Assembly (NCBI GenBank): GCA_023419315.1
Contig: JAEZYE010000016.1
Span: forward strand, 1-59,101
Direction of reading: 5' to 3'
Length of the DNA: 59,101 bases
Origin: Pseudomonadota bacterium
GTDB taxonomy: Bacteria > Pseudomonadota > Gammaproteobacteria > Xanthomonadales > Xanthomonadaceae
The notes beneath the pieces are model-generated. The model saw only the letters and a list, made by a program, of their open reading frames with translations, had not been told where the DNA came from and did no database searches. Shown one piece after another: positions 1 to 8,821 of this stretch (position 1 is its first letter; each line of letters opens with the position of its first letter). Both the position numbers and the translations under genes were made by a program.

Positions 1-329
<329 letters not shown>

Positions 330-377
330 CCGAACCTATTTTCGAATCGCCAGTCGTGGCCTCTCCCCCTCATTCGA

Positions 378-2147
378 TCAGTACTCTCGGGATGCGGCAA
401 TCTCGACTGGCCTCGCAAAATGATCGTACTTGCGCACAGTACGTACGAACTTTGATCCGTCCTGCTCCAGAACCCGGCTCGATTGCGGCCTGTTCTTTCG
501 CGTAAACGGATTGTCGAGCGAATTGGCGAGTTCCTCTCCGTCCGGCCCGGCTGCAAAATCCGAAAATGGAAACCCGGCGGGGCTGGTCACGTACGCGTAC
601 GTTTCGACCACCGAGCCGGTAGCCAAGCCGGACACTGAACGCTTCAGAAGCTGGTTGGCGTTGCGCTGGAAGTCGTTGCCAAACTCGTAGATTTCCTTGT
701 AGCCGTCATTTCTGCTGAGCGTGGTCCGGGAAGTAGAAGGGCAGCCCGCCGTACATTCGTGGACATAACTCCAGCTCGGCTCATAGCGCAGCTTCCAGAC
801 CAGAGGCTGTATGCCCGGGCCGCTAATCGATTTTTCGACCAATGTATTCAGCGGACTTGCCTTGGGTCGCCCGCTCATCAGCCTGTATATGGCCGTGGAC
901 CCCGCCACCATATCGCAACTGCCGTTTGGAACATTGTTGGTCCCATGGACGATGGCCTTGAACTTGAACTGGCCGATGGCTCCGGAAGGATGCGTGACAC
1001 GAAACGATGCGAGCGGCGCTGCGCCGTCCGTCGTCATTGACCTCGGTGAAAAATCGCACTTTTCTCCGAACCTGTAGAAATCATCATTGGTGGCAAACAG
1101 GTAACTGTCATATGCATAGGCCCAAGCAGTCCCGTCCGGCTGCTGCACGCGTCCCAGCCACGCGGTAACTGGCCAATTCGGGTCCTGCGAGTACGAGTAC
1201 AACCAAGTGCGACCGCCGGCTTCAACTTTTCCCACGCGGCCGGAAGAGTCGTATGAGATCTGGATTCGTGCGCCCGTCGAGGATGAGATGCTCGTGACCC
1301 GGTGGGGATTGGACACGTCATAGGTATAGACCACCTCATTGCCGAACCTGTCTTGCACCTTGGTGGCGAAGAAAGCAACCTCGGTACGCCCGATGGTGGT
1401 CGACCCCACCACGCTGCCATCGGGAACACGAAGTCCGCGCTCTTGTCGAACGGCCATCCAGTCAAAGTAGTATTTGGTGCCAGACGGGGTGAGTACCATG
1501 AAGCCCTCGCCTGACGCGTTCCGAACATTCTTCAGGCATGCCACTCGATTGCCCGAAAGCGTCTGGTACAGGTACGTCATTCCATCCGAAGGCTTGCGTG
1601 CGGACGGGTTCATCGTGAGTATCTTCTCTTCCTCGCCTTCTGGCAGGCCAAGGAGAAGTCCATGCCAGAAGTTGTAGGCAAACACGATCGATTCAAGGGA
1701 GTTGTAGGGGTACGTCCTGACCGGATTCGGGACGACCCTGCCAAGTGAACATCGGGCAAGACCGGTCTTCACGAACTCGGAATCGCTCGGGTAAGTGCCA
1801 ACGATCCGGGGAACGTCTGCTTTCCAGTATCGCCCCAACGTTTCGTGCACCAGACTGCCCGAACCCACGAGATTGCCTCCCTCGATGCTCCGTGGCGGGT
1901 ACAGGCGGCGGGAGAATGCGACAGCCGGACCGGTACCGTTAGGCACGCTGACATCGGTGACTTTGAAGACTACGCCACCGTCAACATAGCTGGTTGAATC
2001 GCCAAACAAATCATCCTTGAGCGCCTGAATCTCTGTTTGCTTCACCAGTACGTCATCGTACTTGTAGTTATACGTCGCACCTTGAGCAGCAAGATCCCCA
2101 ACGGACCCGACGAACAAGCAGAGGAGAACAGCAATTCTCTGTTTCAC
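378..2147 (-). CDS. RHS/YD-repeat protein, N-terminal half only, secreted
   Basis: A 589-residue protein starting at GTG 2147, which sits six bases behind a GGAG ribosome site and opens a clean signal peptide (KQRIAVLLCLFVG, cut near AAQG). A longer reading to ATG 2246 has a poor N-terminus. The body holds YD-type repeats (DRFGNEVVYTYD, YDSSGRVGKVE, YDHFARPVEI) typical of the region preceding the RHS core, but no core motif and no toxin tip. It stops abruptly at REY, just where intact family members would continue into the segment EYHDD...WVLGQ that opens the upstream gene at 6263-3090. It therefore looks like an N-terminal half displaced downstream of its matching C-terminal half. It may be a functional secreted half protein or a remnant. 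Confidence 0.7.
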   Translation of the reverse strand: MKQRIAVLLCLFVGSVGDLAAQGATYNYKYDDVLVKQTEIQALKDDLFGDSTSYVDGGVVFKVTDVSVPNGTGPAVAFSRRLYPPRSIEGGNLVGSGSLVHETLGRYWKADVPRIVGTYPSDSEFVKTGLARCSLGRVVPNPVRTYPYNSLESIVFAYNFWHGLLLGLPEGEEEKILTMNPSARKPSDGMTYLYQTLSGNRVACLKNVRNASGEGFMVLTPSGTKYYFDWMAVRQERGLRVPDGSVVGSTTIGRTEVAFFATKVQDRFGNEVVYTYDVSNPHRVTSISSSTGARIQISYDSSGRVGKVEAGGRTWLYSYSQDPNWPVTAWLGRVQQPDGTAWAYAYDSYLFATNDDFYRFGEKCDFSPRSMTTDGAAPLASFRVTHPSGAIGQFKFKAIVHGTNNVPNGSCDMVAGSTAIYRLMSGRPKASPLNTLVEKSISGPGIQPLVWKLRYEPSWSYVHECTAGCPSTSRTTLSRNDGYKEIYEFGNDFQRNANQLLKRSVSGLATGSVVETYAYVTSPAGFPFSDFAAGPDGEELANSLDNPFTRKNRPQSSRVLEQDGSKFVRTVRKYDHFARPVEIAASREY

Positions 2148-2376
2148 AATAAGCTCCGAAAAATTTCTCAATGGGGATACGACCGAATCCGCCAAACCGA
2201 GCGTCAGAAGAGGCATAAGAAGAGGTTCCGAGTACCTGGCCGCCATGTTGCGGGCGACAACGACCTCATGAAAAAGGCGGTTTCACCTGCTCTGCCGTAT
2301 CGCGATTAGAGATAGAAAACGCATGCTCTATCTCCGCTACGGCGCCCAATCCTCAACCGCTGCCATTTGCTTCGTG

Positions 2377-2688
2377 TCAGCGACGCCTTCGTCGAAGAGC
2401 TGATGTCAAGTCTTTTCTGTAGATCAAGAGTGCAGCCAGCTGCGTCACGAAAGAGATTCCAATAAATATCTTGAGTGCGACCCAAAATCCGGAATCAATC
2501 CAGTAAACCGTCGCCGGCAGCAAGCTTAAAAAAAGCATGCGAGAAGCAAAGTATCGATAGCTTGAAAGATGATCCATAACAACCTCGAAGACTATTTGTT
2601 CATCTTCTTTTCGACATATGACGCGGCCGCGTCTGTAGTAACTTGCGCCGATTTCTGAGTAGCCGAAGTGCCTCTGTTGCATGTCCAT
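2377..2688 (-). CDS. Small AT-rich membrane protein of unknown function
   Basis: A 103-residue protein. ATG 2688 is preferred because it follows an AAGGTGAG ribosome site; an upstream GTG at 2712 has none. A hydrophilic N-terminal half (with RRGRVICRKEDEQ) is followed by two predicted membrane segments (around residues 45-60 and 66-85) and a basic tail ending in five arginines. No family was recognised. It lies between the two RHS halves in DNA visibly richer in A and T than the rest of the window. Position and composition suggest an RHS-linked immunity-type gene; this is inference only. Confidence 0.55.
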   Translation of the reverse strand: MDMQQRHFGYSEIGASYYRRGRVICRKEDEQIVFEVVMDHLSSYRYFASRMLFLSLLPATVYWIDSGFWVALKIFIGISFVTQLAALLIYRKDLTSALRRRRR

Positions 2689-2838
2689 CAGACTCACCTT
2701 GGCGTCCGGCACTGACTGGTGTAGCTCAGCCTGTCAAGAGTCGGTCAAATCGACGAGTCGTAGATTATTCAGTCCATAGTCCGTGCTTGATTTGCGATGA
2801 AAGCAACATGTTTTTCTATCGCCTGCTGGTTCACTATT

Positions 2839-3114
2839 TCAGATGCCCCCCATGTCACGACTGACATGTGATCTTAGTTGCTTTAGAAATTTAGGGAGTC
2901 TCATAAGTGAAATTAGTGTCGAAGCGGCCCAGCAACCCAAGAGCGGGATAAATTCCCTCCCGCTGTTAAGCACTTCCAGCCAGACGAATGCTCGATACAT
3001 GCCTTCGAATACAAGTCCCAATAATGCAATCGCGATAGCATCAGAAAAACAGTTGATGATGATTATGAACGCTGTCCCTGCATTCATCCCTAGCACTTTT
3101 TTTGGGTTCCGCAT
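2839..3114 (-). CDS. Small membrane protein overlapping the RHS gene end; possible frameshift extension or immunity protein
   Basis: A 91-residue reading frame with two predicted membrane segments (residues 12-38 and 53-70) and a basic C-terminus. It begins inside the last codons of the upstream RHS gene, in the -1 frame relative to it, and shares the run of seven A. An ATG at 3114 follows GGTGGA at short spacing; ATG 3087 is an alternative start. Two readings are possible: a translationally coupled separate membrane (immunity-like) protein, or a C-terminal extension of the RHS protein made by -1 frameshifting at 3102-3096. DNA is AT-rich like the next small gene. No homologous family recognised. 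Confidence 0.5.
   Translation of the reverse strand: MRNPKKVLGMNAGTAFIIIINCFSDAIAIALLGLVFEGMYRAFVWLEVLNSGREFIPLLGCWAASTLISLMRLPKFLKQLRSHVSRDMGGI
3066..3102 (-). promoter_or_regulatory. Candidate programmed -1 ribosomal frameshift signal
   Basis: Read on the minus strand in the RHS frame, the last codons are CAA AAA AAG TGC TAG. This contains the slippery heptamer A-AAA-AAG (3102-3096), the same as in dnaX and many IS3 elements. Nine bases later a 7-bp hairpin follows: TGAATGC (3086-3080), loop AGGGACA, GCGTTCA (3072-3066), with one G-U pair. The zero-frame stop TAG lies in the spacer. Slippage by -1 enters the open frame of the 91-residue membrane ORF. The arrangement matches known signals, but the stem is short and chance or a genuine frameshift mutation cannot be excluded. 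Confidence 0.45.
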
Positions 3115-6100
3115 GATTCCACCAGGCCGCCCGAATTGGATACAGAGTTACTGACGGCCGATCCCACGCCAACGGCATTGGGGTTGGCACTGCCGCGAGG
3201 ATCGGCGGCTTTCATATGTTCTAGCAGGTTTCTGTCCGCAAGTGGAATCGCGTTCACCGCCTTGGCATTGGCAGCGGATTTGAGAGCGTCCACCGCGTCT
3301 CCTGTGAGTGATCCCGCTGCACCCAAAGCCCCACCAACCAGAGCACCTTTGCCCATACTTTCCGTCAAGGGTTTGCCGTCGATCGCGTTGTTCGCTCCTG
3401 TCGATGCTCCACCGATTGCAGCTCCTGCGAGGCCGTTGGCCGCTGCTCTTGCTGTGAGGCTTGTCGTTAGCCTAGCCACTCCTGACGCAACTCCCGCGCC
3501 ACCAGCACCAGCAATACCTGCAACAAGCGCCTTGCCGAAATTTCCGGCAACTCCCTTAAAGCTGGTGTCTTTTATCTCGCCAGTAACGCTCTGTCTGACC
3601 AGTTCAAGGCCAACTCCAATTACAAAGCCTGGGAGCGCTACTCGGCCATCGGGATCTTTGAAGCCGTACGGATTGTTATTCGCATACCAGAAGCGATTGA
3701 AGTTAACACCGGGCATCGAATACGCCGTCACCGGGTCCACACTCAGGAACCGCCCAATCCCCGGGTCGTAATACCGCTGCTGCATATACGTCAGCCCGGT
3801 CGCGGCGTCCTGCACGTGGCCGGTGTAGCCGGGGCCGCCATAACCGGGCTGATTGATGGTTCCGCCGAACGGGTCATAGAACGTGCGTCTGAGTACGCGG
3901 CTCGCATCACTGACAGCTACAGGGCTGCCCAAGGCGTCGGTGTGCTGGTATTTGACGACTGCACTTCCCCCGGCGGCGGGGGTTTCCCGCGTCGCCAGCA
4001 ATGAGCCCTCCAGATGGATATGCTCCCGGAGTTGCAGTGTCCGCCGGTCGTTCTCGTACAGCAGTTTTCCGTCGCTCCCGTACAGCGAGAGGATGTTGCC
4101 CTCGGTCGGGGACCACGCGAGGATGCGGCGGCCGTGTGCATCGTAGCGATAGTGTTCCTTTCCGGTCACTTCACGCAGGCGATTGCCGTAGTCGAACAGG
4201 TAGTTCTGACCGTTGCGATTCTTCAGATTGCCGCGCTCGTCATAACTCAACCCCAGAATCGTTGCGCCCGCGGTATTGCGAATGCTGGTCAGCCGGTTGC
4301 TGGCGTCATACAGGTATTGGGCGTGGTCCTTGATGCCGTCAAGCGTCCAGGACGTAATGTTGTCGAGGGCGTTGTAGCCCAAACGGTGCCAGCCGTCTCC
4401 ACCGAATCCCCAGGAAGCCGCGGTCAGCAGACGGTCCAGACCGTCGTAGGTCATGTGCCGGTTGTAGTGCGATCCATTGGCGTGGTCATACAAATCGGTC
4501 ACGTTGCCGTTGGCATCGTAGAGGCTCTGGGTGTGCATGAGCCCCTGCGACTGCACCGTCCAGGCCGGCAGCTGACGCAGGTTCTGCGTCATCGTGTGGA
4601 CGACGTTGTTGCCGTAGGTGAACTGCCTGATGGCGCCATTTGGGTGGTACTGGATGCCACTGGCGTAGGGCTGGCCCAAGCCGTCACGCACGAGCGTGGG
4701 TTGTCCGAGGGCATTGGGAAAGTAGCTGACCGCCAGCGCCGTGGGATAGCGCACCGTCATCAGATGGCCGTGGGACTCATAGGCATATCCCGTTGCCCAG
4801 GTGTACCAGCCGACCTGTTCCAGTGACTCGCCAACAAGGAGCCCGCGACGGTTGTACTGATAGGTATTGATTGCCGGCAACGTGTTGTTGGCGCCATTCC
4901 ACGTGGTAACCGAGGCGGGAAGACCATCCGCGGTGTATGTCCAGTTCTGGTTTCCCAGTCCATCAGGGAAACCCACAGTCTTGACCCGGTTGCGGACGTC
5001 GTATGTGCGCGAGATGGAAGGATAGTTGGGGGCGATGTTGCAGTTGTTCGGGTCAGGCAGGGCCAGACCCCGGCTTTCGTAACGCAGATTTCCTGCCCCG
5101 TCATGGATATAGAGCGTTGAGCCCGTTTCAGGCTCGACGGTTTTGCACAGTTGCTGGTGGGCGCCATAAACGTAGTGGCGGTCCACGCGCACCCTGTCAT
5201 GTCCGTCCCGTCGACTGATTCGCCGCGGTTTGCCGAAGACATCCCGCTCGATTTCGGTGACCACGATGTCCTGTCCGGTCACGTTACCGAGAATTGCGAT
5301 GGCCGTGGGGCTGTCCATGCGCGGCTCGTCAAACACCTGATACTCGGTGTTGGTCTGGATTCCGCGAGGATTGGTCACGCGCGCCCTGAATCCCGGCAGA
5401 TATTCCGTGGTGGTCGTCAACAGGCCCAGTTCGCTGTCCTGCCGGAACTGGGTTATCCGTCCCAGCGCGTCGTACTGCGACCACATTCCGTTGGCGGCAG
5501 GAATCACCTGTGAAGATGGATACGACTCGAAGCGCAGTCGCCCGCTGGCGTCATATTCGAACAGGCGCGCACGCAATGTGCCGTCAGTGTCGCGCTCGTC
5601 GAACTCGTGAGTGAGCACCGGCCGCCACAATGCATCATGGTAGACGTACTTGCGATAGGCGCCTCTGATGGTCCGATGCACCCATTGACCGGCGGCCACA
5701 CCGGGCGGACGCCAGTCATTGGCCGTCAATGGCGCGAAAGAGGTGTACGAGAGGTCCCAGGTCGCGGCGTCACATGCGTCCCATTGGCTCTCGGACGGGT
5801 ACGTCACGCGCTGCATCCGGCCCATTGCGTCGTAGTCGAAACAGCTTTTCGCGCCCACCTCGCTGGTGAGCGACCGTATCCACCCGTTGTCGTCCACCGT
5901 TGCGCGCTGGGTCGTCGCATCGGCGAATCCCACCGTTTGCGGTATGCCGCGCTTCCAATCCGAGAAGGTGGTGCGGTTGCCGTTGCCATCCTGCGCGAAC
6001 GCCAATGTGCCGTCGGCGTTGTAACCCTGCGTCTGCTGGAGCTTGCCGAACACATGGTTCGATACCGGCAGGGCGCGCGCGTCGTAGGCTGTGCGCGAGG

Positions 6101-6263
6101 TCTCGATGCCGTTCGTCGTGGTGCGCTTGACCTGCCCCAATACCCACAGCGACAGGTCGTCGTGGTACTCGATGGTTTCGATTTTCAAGGATTGCGCGCT
6201 GGCCAGGTCGCACGCCAGCAATCCGAACATCCACACGCCCAGGCGTGCAGCACACAACTCCAT
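3090..6263 (-). CDS. RHS repeat-associated core protein (C-terminal half) with own signal peptide
   Basis: A 1057-residue protein whose ATG follows GGGAG at good spacing. Residues 1-23 form a signal peptide ending ASA, then the sequence enters at once in mid-repeat (EYHDD, WVLGQV), the point where full-length RHS proteins continue after their N-terminal domain. Many YD repeats follow (YDAMGRMQRV, YDASGRLRFE, YDANGNVTDLYD). The RHS core is at about residues 780-850 (TGHVQDAATGLTYMQQRYYD, GRFLSVDP). The variable C-terminal tip is Gly/Ala-rich with no toxin domain that I recognise. In this family the shell encloses a C-terminal toxin. The stop overlaps the next ORF at a slippery A run. The matching N-terminal half lies downstream, not upstream. 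Confidence 0.85.
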   Translation of the reverse strand: MELCAARLGVWMFGLLACDLASAQSLKIETIEYHDDLSLWVLGQVKRTTTNGIETSRTAYDARALPVSNHVFGKLQQTQGYNADGTLAFAQDGNGNRTTFSDWKRGIPQTVGFADATTQRATVDDNGWIRSLTSEVGAKSCFDYDAMGRMQRVTYPSESQWDACDAATWDLSYTSFAPLTANDWRPPGVAAGQWVHRTIRGAYRKYVYHDALWRPVLTHEFDERDTDGTLRARLFEYDASGRLRFESYPSSQVIPAANGMWSQYDALGRITQFRQDSELGLLTTTTEYLPGFRARVTNPRGIQTNTEYQVFDEPRMDSPTAIAILGNVTGQDIVVTEIERDVFGKPRRISRRDGHDRVRVDRHYVYGAHQQLCKTVEPETGSTLYIHDGAGNLRYESRGLALPDPNNCNIAPNYPSISRTYDVRNRVKTVGFPDGLGNQNWTYTADGLPASVTTWNGANNTLPAINTYQYNRRGLLVGESLEQVGWYTWATGYAYESHGHLMTVRYPTALAVSYFPNALGQPTLVRDGLGQPYASGIQYHPNGAIRQFTYGNNVVHTMTQNLRQLPAWTVQSQGLMHTQSLYDANGNVTDLYDHANGSHYNRHMTYDGLDRLLTAASWGFGGDGWHRLGYNALDNITSWTLDGIKDHAQYLYDASNRLTSIRNTAGATILGLSYDERGNLKNRNGQNYLFDYGNRLREVTGKEHYRYDAHGRRILAWSPTEGNILSLYGSDGKLLYENDRRTLQLREHIHLEGSLLATRETPAAGGSAVVKYQHTDALGSPVAVSDASRVLRRTFYDPFGGTINQPGYGGPGYTGHVQDAATGLTYMQQRYYDPGIGRFLSVDPVTAYSMPGVNFNRFWYANNNPYGFKDPDGRVALPGFVIGVGLELVRQSVTGEIKDTSFKGVAGNFGKALVAGIAGAGGAGVASGVARLTTSLTARAAANGLAGAAIGGASTGANNAIDGKPLTESMGKGALVGGALGAAGSLTGDAVDALKSAANAKAVNAIPLADRNLLEHMKAADPRGSANPNAVGVGSAVSNSVSNSGGLVESCGTQKKC

Positions 6264-6356
6264 CTGGCTTCTCCCTGCATGTACGGCCGGGCGGCGAACC
6301 CGCCTGCGGCGCTACCGACTGTCTGCAGGGACCCTAACGAGTGATGCACATGATTA

Positions 6357-6383
6357 CTTTGCATGGAATGTCGGCATGCAAAG
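6357..6383. repeat. Perfect 9-bp inverted repeat upstream of the RHS gene
   Basis: CTTTGCATG (6357-6365) and CATGCAAAG (6375-6383) are separated by nine bases. The element lies 94 bp upstream of the RHS start in the 219-bp gap 6264-6482, which holds no gene. It could be an operator or a hairpin in the leader RNA; no regulator family could be assigned. Confidence 0.35.
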
Positions 6384-6482
6384 CCTTGGCTATATTCCGT
6401 GCAAAAGCGTGAGGCGGAAACGTCCACGAAGATTCCGGAGGGATGACAGCCGCGCGGGCATCCCTCTACCTGTCGCGTGATC

Positions 6483-7388
6483 TCATCCTCGCGGGGCCGG
6501 CATGCAACCCGCCTTCCCCCGACTCTCCGGCGCCCGCGTGCGATAGACATCCAGCTTGCCGGCCTTCGGTGCGCGGGCGCTGCCGGTGACGAGCAGTTCC
6601 CTGGGCTTGGATGGGTCGATGCCCGGACCGAGTGTGTGGCCCTCTTCGGGATTGAGCGATGACGACCACGGCGCGATGTCCGTGTAGCGGTGGCCATCGC
6701 AGTGCGCAAGGTGAAGGCGGATGGGTGCGCGCTCTGCGTCCTTCGAGCGTGCGAACAGGATGGCGTTGCCTCCGTCGATCCAGGCGGCGTCGAATTCGTC
6801 GTCGGCCGTGTTGATGCCGGGCACGGGTTGCGGATTGATGAAGGCGTCGCCGTTCCAGTGCGCGACGAACAGGTCGTGACGGCCCGCGCCGCCGAAACCA
6901 TCGCTGGCGAACATCAGGCGGCGGCCGTCCGCGCTCGGCGTCGGCGCCCATTCGTCACCCGGACTGTTCACGCCCGGGCCGAGCGATTCGACCGCGCCGA
7001 GGTTTCCGTCCGTCCGCACCGCCGCGCGATACAGATCATCCCCGCCCTGGCCGCCGGGACGATTGGAGAAGAAGTACAGCCAGCGCCCGTCCGCGCTGAA
7101 CATCGGGTCGAAGTCGTTGGCGGCGGAGTTGATGGACAGCGGTTGCGCGTCCACCCAGCGTGTGTCCTGCAGGCGTGCCTGCCAGAGATCCCAGCCGCCC
7201 GCGCCACCGCCGCGATCCGGGCTGCCCCAGACGATGCGGCCGCCGTCGGGGCTGACGGTCGCGCGCACTTCGCTGGCCGGCGTGGAGACCACGCCCATGC
7301 CTTCGATGCCGTATTCGGCCAACTGCGCCATCACGGCCGCTGAGAGTAGACTGCCGAGCAGGGCGGTCGCCGCCAGTTTGCGTTTCAT
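6483..7388 (-). CDS. Secreted PD40/TolB-like beta-propeller protein
   Basis: A 301-residue protein starting at ATG 7388 behind GAGG at eight bases. Residues 1-22 are a signal peptide (KRKLAATALLGSLLSAAVMAQ). The body has repeated WD40-like PD40 units marked by SPDGGRIVWGS, SADGRWLYFFSN and SADGRRLMFASD, each followed by a D-L-pair typical of TolB-type propellers. It is shorter than TolB (about 430 residues) and lacks the TolB N-terminal domain, so it is not tolB. A periplasmic role is likely; ligand unknown. It is divergent from aroE with a 46-bp gap that must hold both promoters. Confidence 0.75.
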   Translation of the reverse strand: MKRKLAATALLGSLLSAAVMAQLAEYGIEGMGVVSTPASEVRATVSPDGGRIVWGSPDRGGGAGGWDLWQARLQDTRWVDAQPLSINSAANDFDPMFSADGRWLYFFSNRPGGQGGDDLYRAAVRTDGNLGAVESLGPGVNSPGDEWAPTPSADGRRLMFASDGFGGAGRHDLFVAHWNGDAFINPQPVPGINTADDEFDAAWIDGGNAILFARSKDAERAPIRLHLAHCDGHRYTDIAPWSSSLNPEEGHTLGPGIDPSKPRELLVTGSARAPKAGKLDVYRTRAPESRGKAGCMPAPRG

Positions 7389-7434
7389 GGTGGTGGCCTC
7401 ACGTCGAATCCATTGAAGGGATTTATACCAAGCC

Positions 7435-8289
7435 ATGTCCAACCCCCGTTACGCGGTCTTCGGCCATCCGGTGGCCCATTCGCTGTCGCCACGCATCCAT
7501 GCGGCATTCGCGAGACAGACCGGCATCGCGCTGGATTACACCGCCATCGATGTCGCGCCGCACGACTTCGTCGCCACACTCGATCGCTTCGTCGGCGAGG
7601 GCGGCGTCGGCGCGAACGTCACCCTGCCCTTGAAGGAAGCCGCCTTCGCCATCTGCGCGCGCACCAGTGAACGTGCGGCGCGTGCCGGCGCAGTCAATAC
7701 GCTGAGCTGGAACGACGGCCAGTGGTACGGCGACAACACCGACGGCGTCGGCCTGGTGCGCGATCTGACCGAACGCCACCGACTTGATCTGCGCGGCCGC
7801 CGCGCGTTGTTGCTGGGCGCGGGCGGCGCGGCCCGTGGCGTTGCACCGGCGTTGCTGGACGCCGGCATTTCCGAATTGATGATCGTCAACCGCACGCCCG
7901 AACGCGCCGATGCGCTGGCCGATGTCCTCGGCGATCCGGAGCGCGCGCATTCGCGCTACTGGAATGATCTGGATGATCTCGGCGACTTCGCACTCATCAT
8001 CAACGCCACTTCGGCGACACGGGGCGAACACGCGGCCGAGGCGTTCCACATTCCATTCACCCTGACAAATTCGCGCACGCTCGCGGTCGATCTCAACTAC
8101 GGCGAAGCCGCGATCGCTTTCCTCGCGTGGGCGAAGGCCGCCGAATGCCACGACGCGGTGGACGGCTTGGGCATGCTGGTCGAACAGGCGGCGGTGGCAT
8201 TCGAGGAATGGCACGGCGTCACGCCCGACACCGATGCGGTCTACGCGGCGCTGCGCCAGAAGGATGCGCTGCTGGTCACTGCGGATTGA
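7435..8289 (+). CDS. aroE: Shikimate dehydrogenase (NADP+)
   Basis: A 284-residue cytosolic enzyme that reduces 3-dehydroshikimate to shikimate in aromatic amino acid synthesis. The substrate-binding motif GHPVAHSLSP is at residues 10-19. The catalytic lysine is K67 in TLPLKEAA and its partner aspartate is D103 in DNTDGVGL. The Rossmann motif GAGGAARG is at 128-135, and the C-terminal DGLGMLVEQAA motif is present. Length is as expected for AroE. The gene stands alone on the plus strand. In related genomes aroE lies close to hemB (recollection), which would make the RHS island an insertion between them. Confidence 0.97.
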   Translation: MSNPRYAVFGHPVAHSLSPRIHAAFARQTGIALDYTAIDVAPHDFVATLDRFVGEGGVGANVTLPLKEAAFAICARTSERAARAGAVNTLSWNDGQWYGDNTDGVGLVRDLTERHRLDLRGRRALLLGAGGAARGVAPALLDAGISELMIVNRTPERADALADVLGDPERAHSRYWNDLDDLGDFALIINATSATRGEHAAEAFHIPFTLTNSRTLAVDLNYGEAAIAFLAWAKAAECHDAVDGLGMLVEQAAVAFEEWHGVTPDTDAVYAALRQKDALLVTAD

Positions 8290-8403
8290 TTCGCCGGCTA
8301 CTTTTGCGGCCACATTGCACGCACGCAACTCCCGCCACCCGGGAGTGCGTCGCGACATTCCTGCATCCGTGAAGCAAGGAGATCTGATCTGGATACGTTC
8401 CTG

Positions 8404-8742
8404 ATGCAATTGCTGACGACGCTTGCCTACCAGCTGCCCACGTTGCTGGCCACGGTCGCGGTGGCGTGCATGCTGCTGTGGTGGGCGCCGCCCGCGGCCG
8501 GGCGCAAGCTCGCGCTGGCCGGTGCGCTGACGATGCTCGGCGCTTCGCTCATCCATCTCGTGCTCGGTATCGTGCAGACATGGACACTGCGCAGCGGCAG
8601 CGACTACACCAGCATGCAGAGCGTCATTGCGCTGCTGTCCGCCATCAACCTGCTGTTCAACCTCGTCTGGTCGGCCGGACTAGTCATGCTCGCGTGGGGC
8701 GCATGCAAGGCGATGCAGGCGAGCCGCACACCCGCGAGCTAA
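8404..8742 (+). CDS. Small three-helix membrane protein of unknown function
   Basis: A 112-residue protein with three predicted membrane helices (about 8-28, 36-58 and 76-101) and no recognised domain. The start is uncertain: the strong AAGGAG site at 8376-8381 is 22 bases from ATG 8404 but seven bases from an in-frame CTG at 8389, which would give an N-terminus MDTFLMQLL of 117 residues. I kept the ATG as a conservative choice. No neighbour gives a clue to function. Confidence 0.6.
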   Translation: MQLLTTLAYQLPTLLATVAVACMLLWWAPPAAGRKLALAGALTMLGASLIHLVLGIVQTWTLRSGSDYTSMQSVIALLSAINLLFNLVWSAGLVMLAWGACKAMQASRTPAS

Positions 8743-8821
8743 TCCTCACCGGCATACCCTCGCGACAAACCGGAATAGATTCGCGCCCCTGCGCTGCGTA
8801 TGCCGGCGTTAGCATGCCGGC

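Noticed and set aside
2141..2290. Two half-matches to parS (GTTTCAC at 2141 and 2280)
   Set aside because: Only the left half of the 16-bp palindrome is present in each, so they are not parS sites.
2851..2868. CATGTCA-CGAC-TGACATG hairpin near the end of the 91-codon ORF
   Set aside because: It is inside coding sequence and has no T run after it, so I did not call it a terminator.
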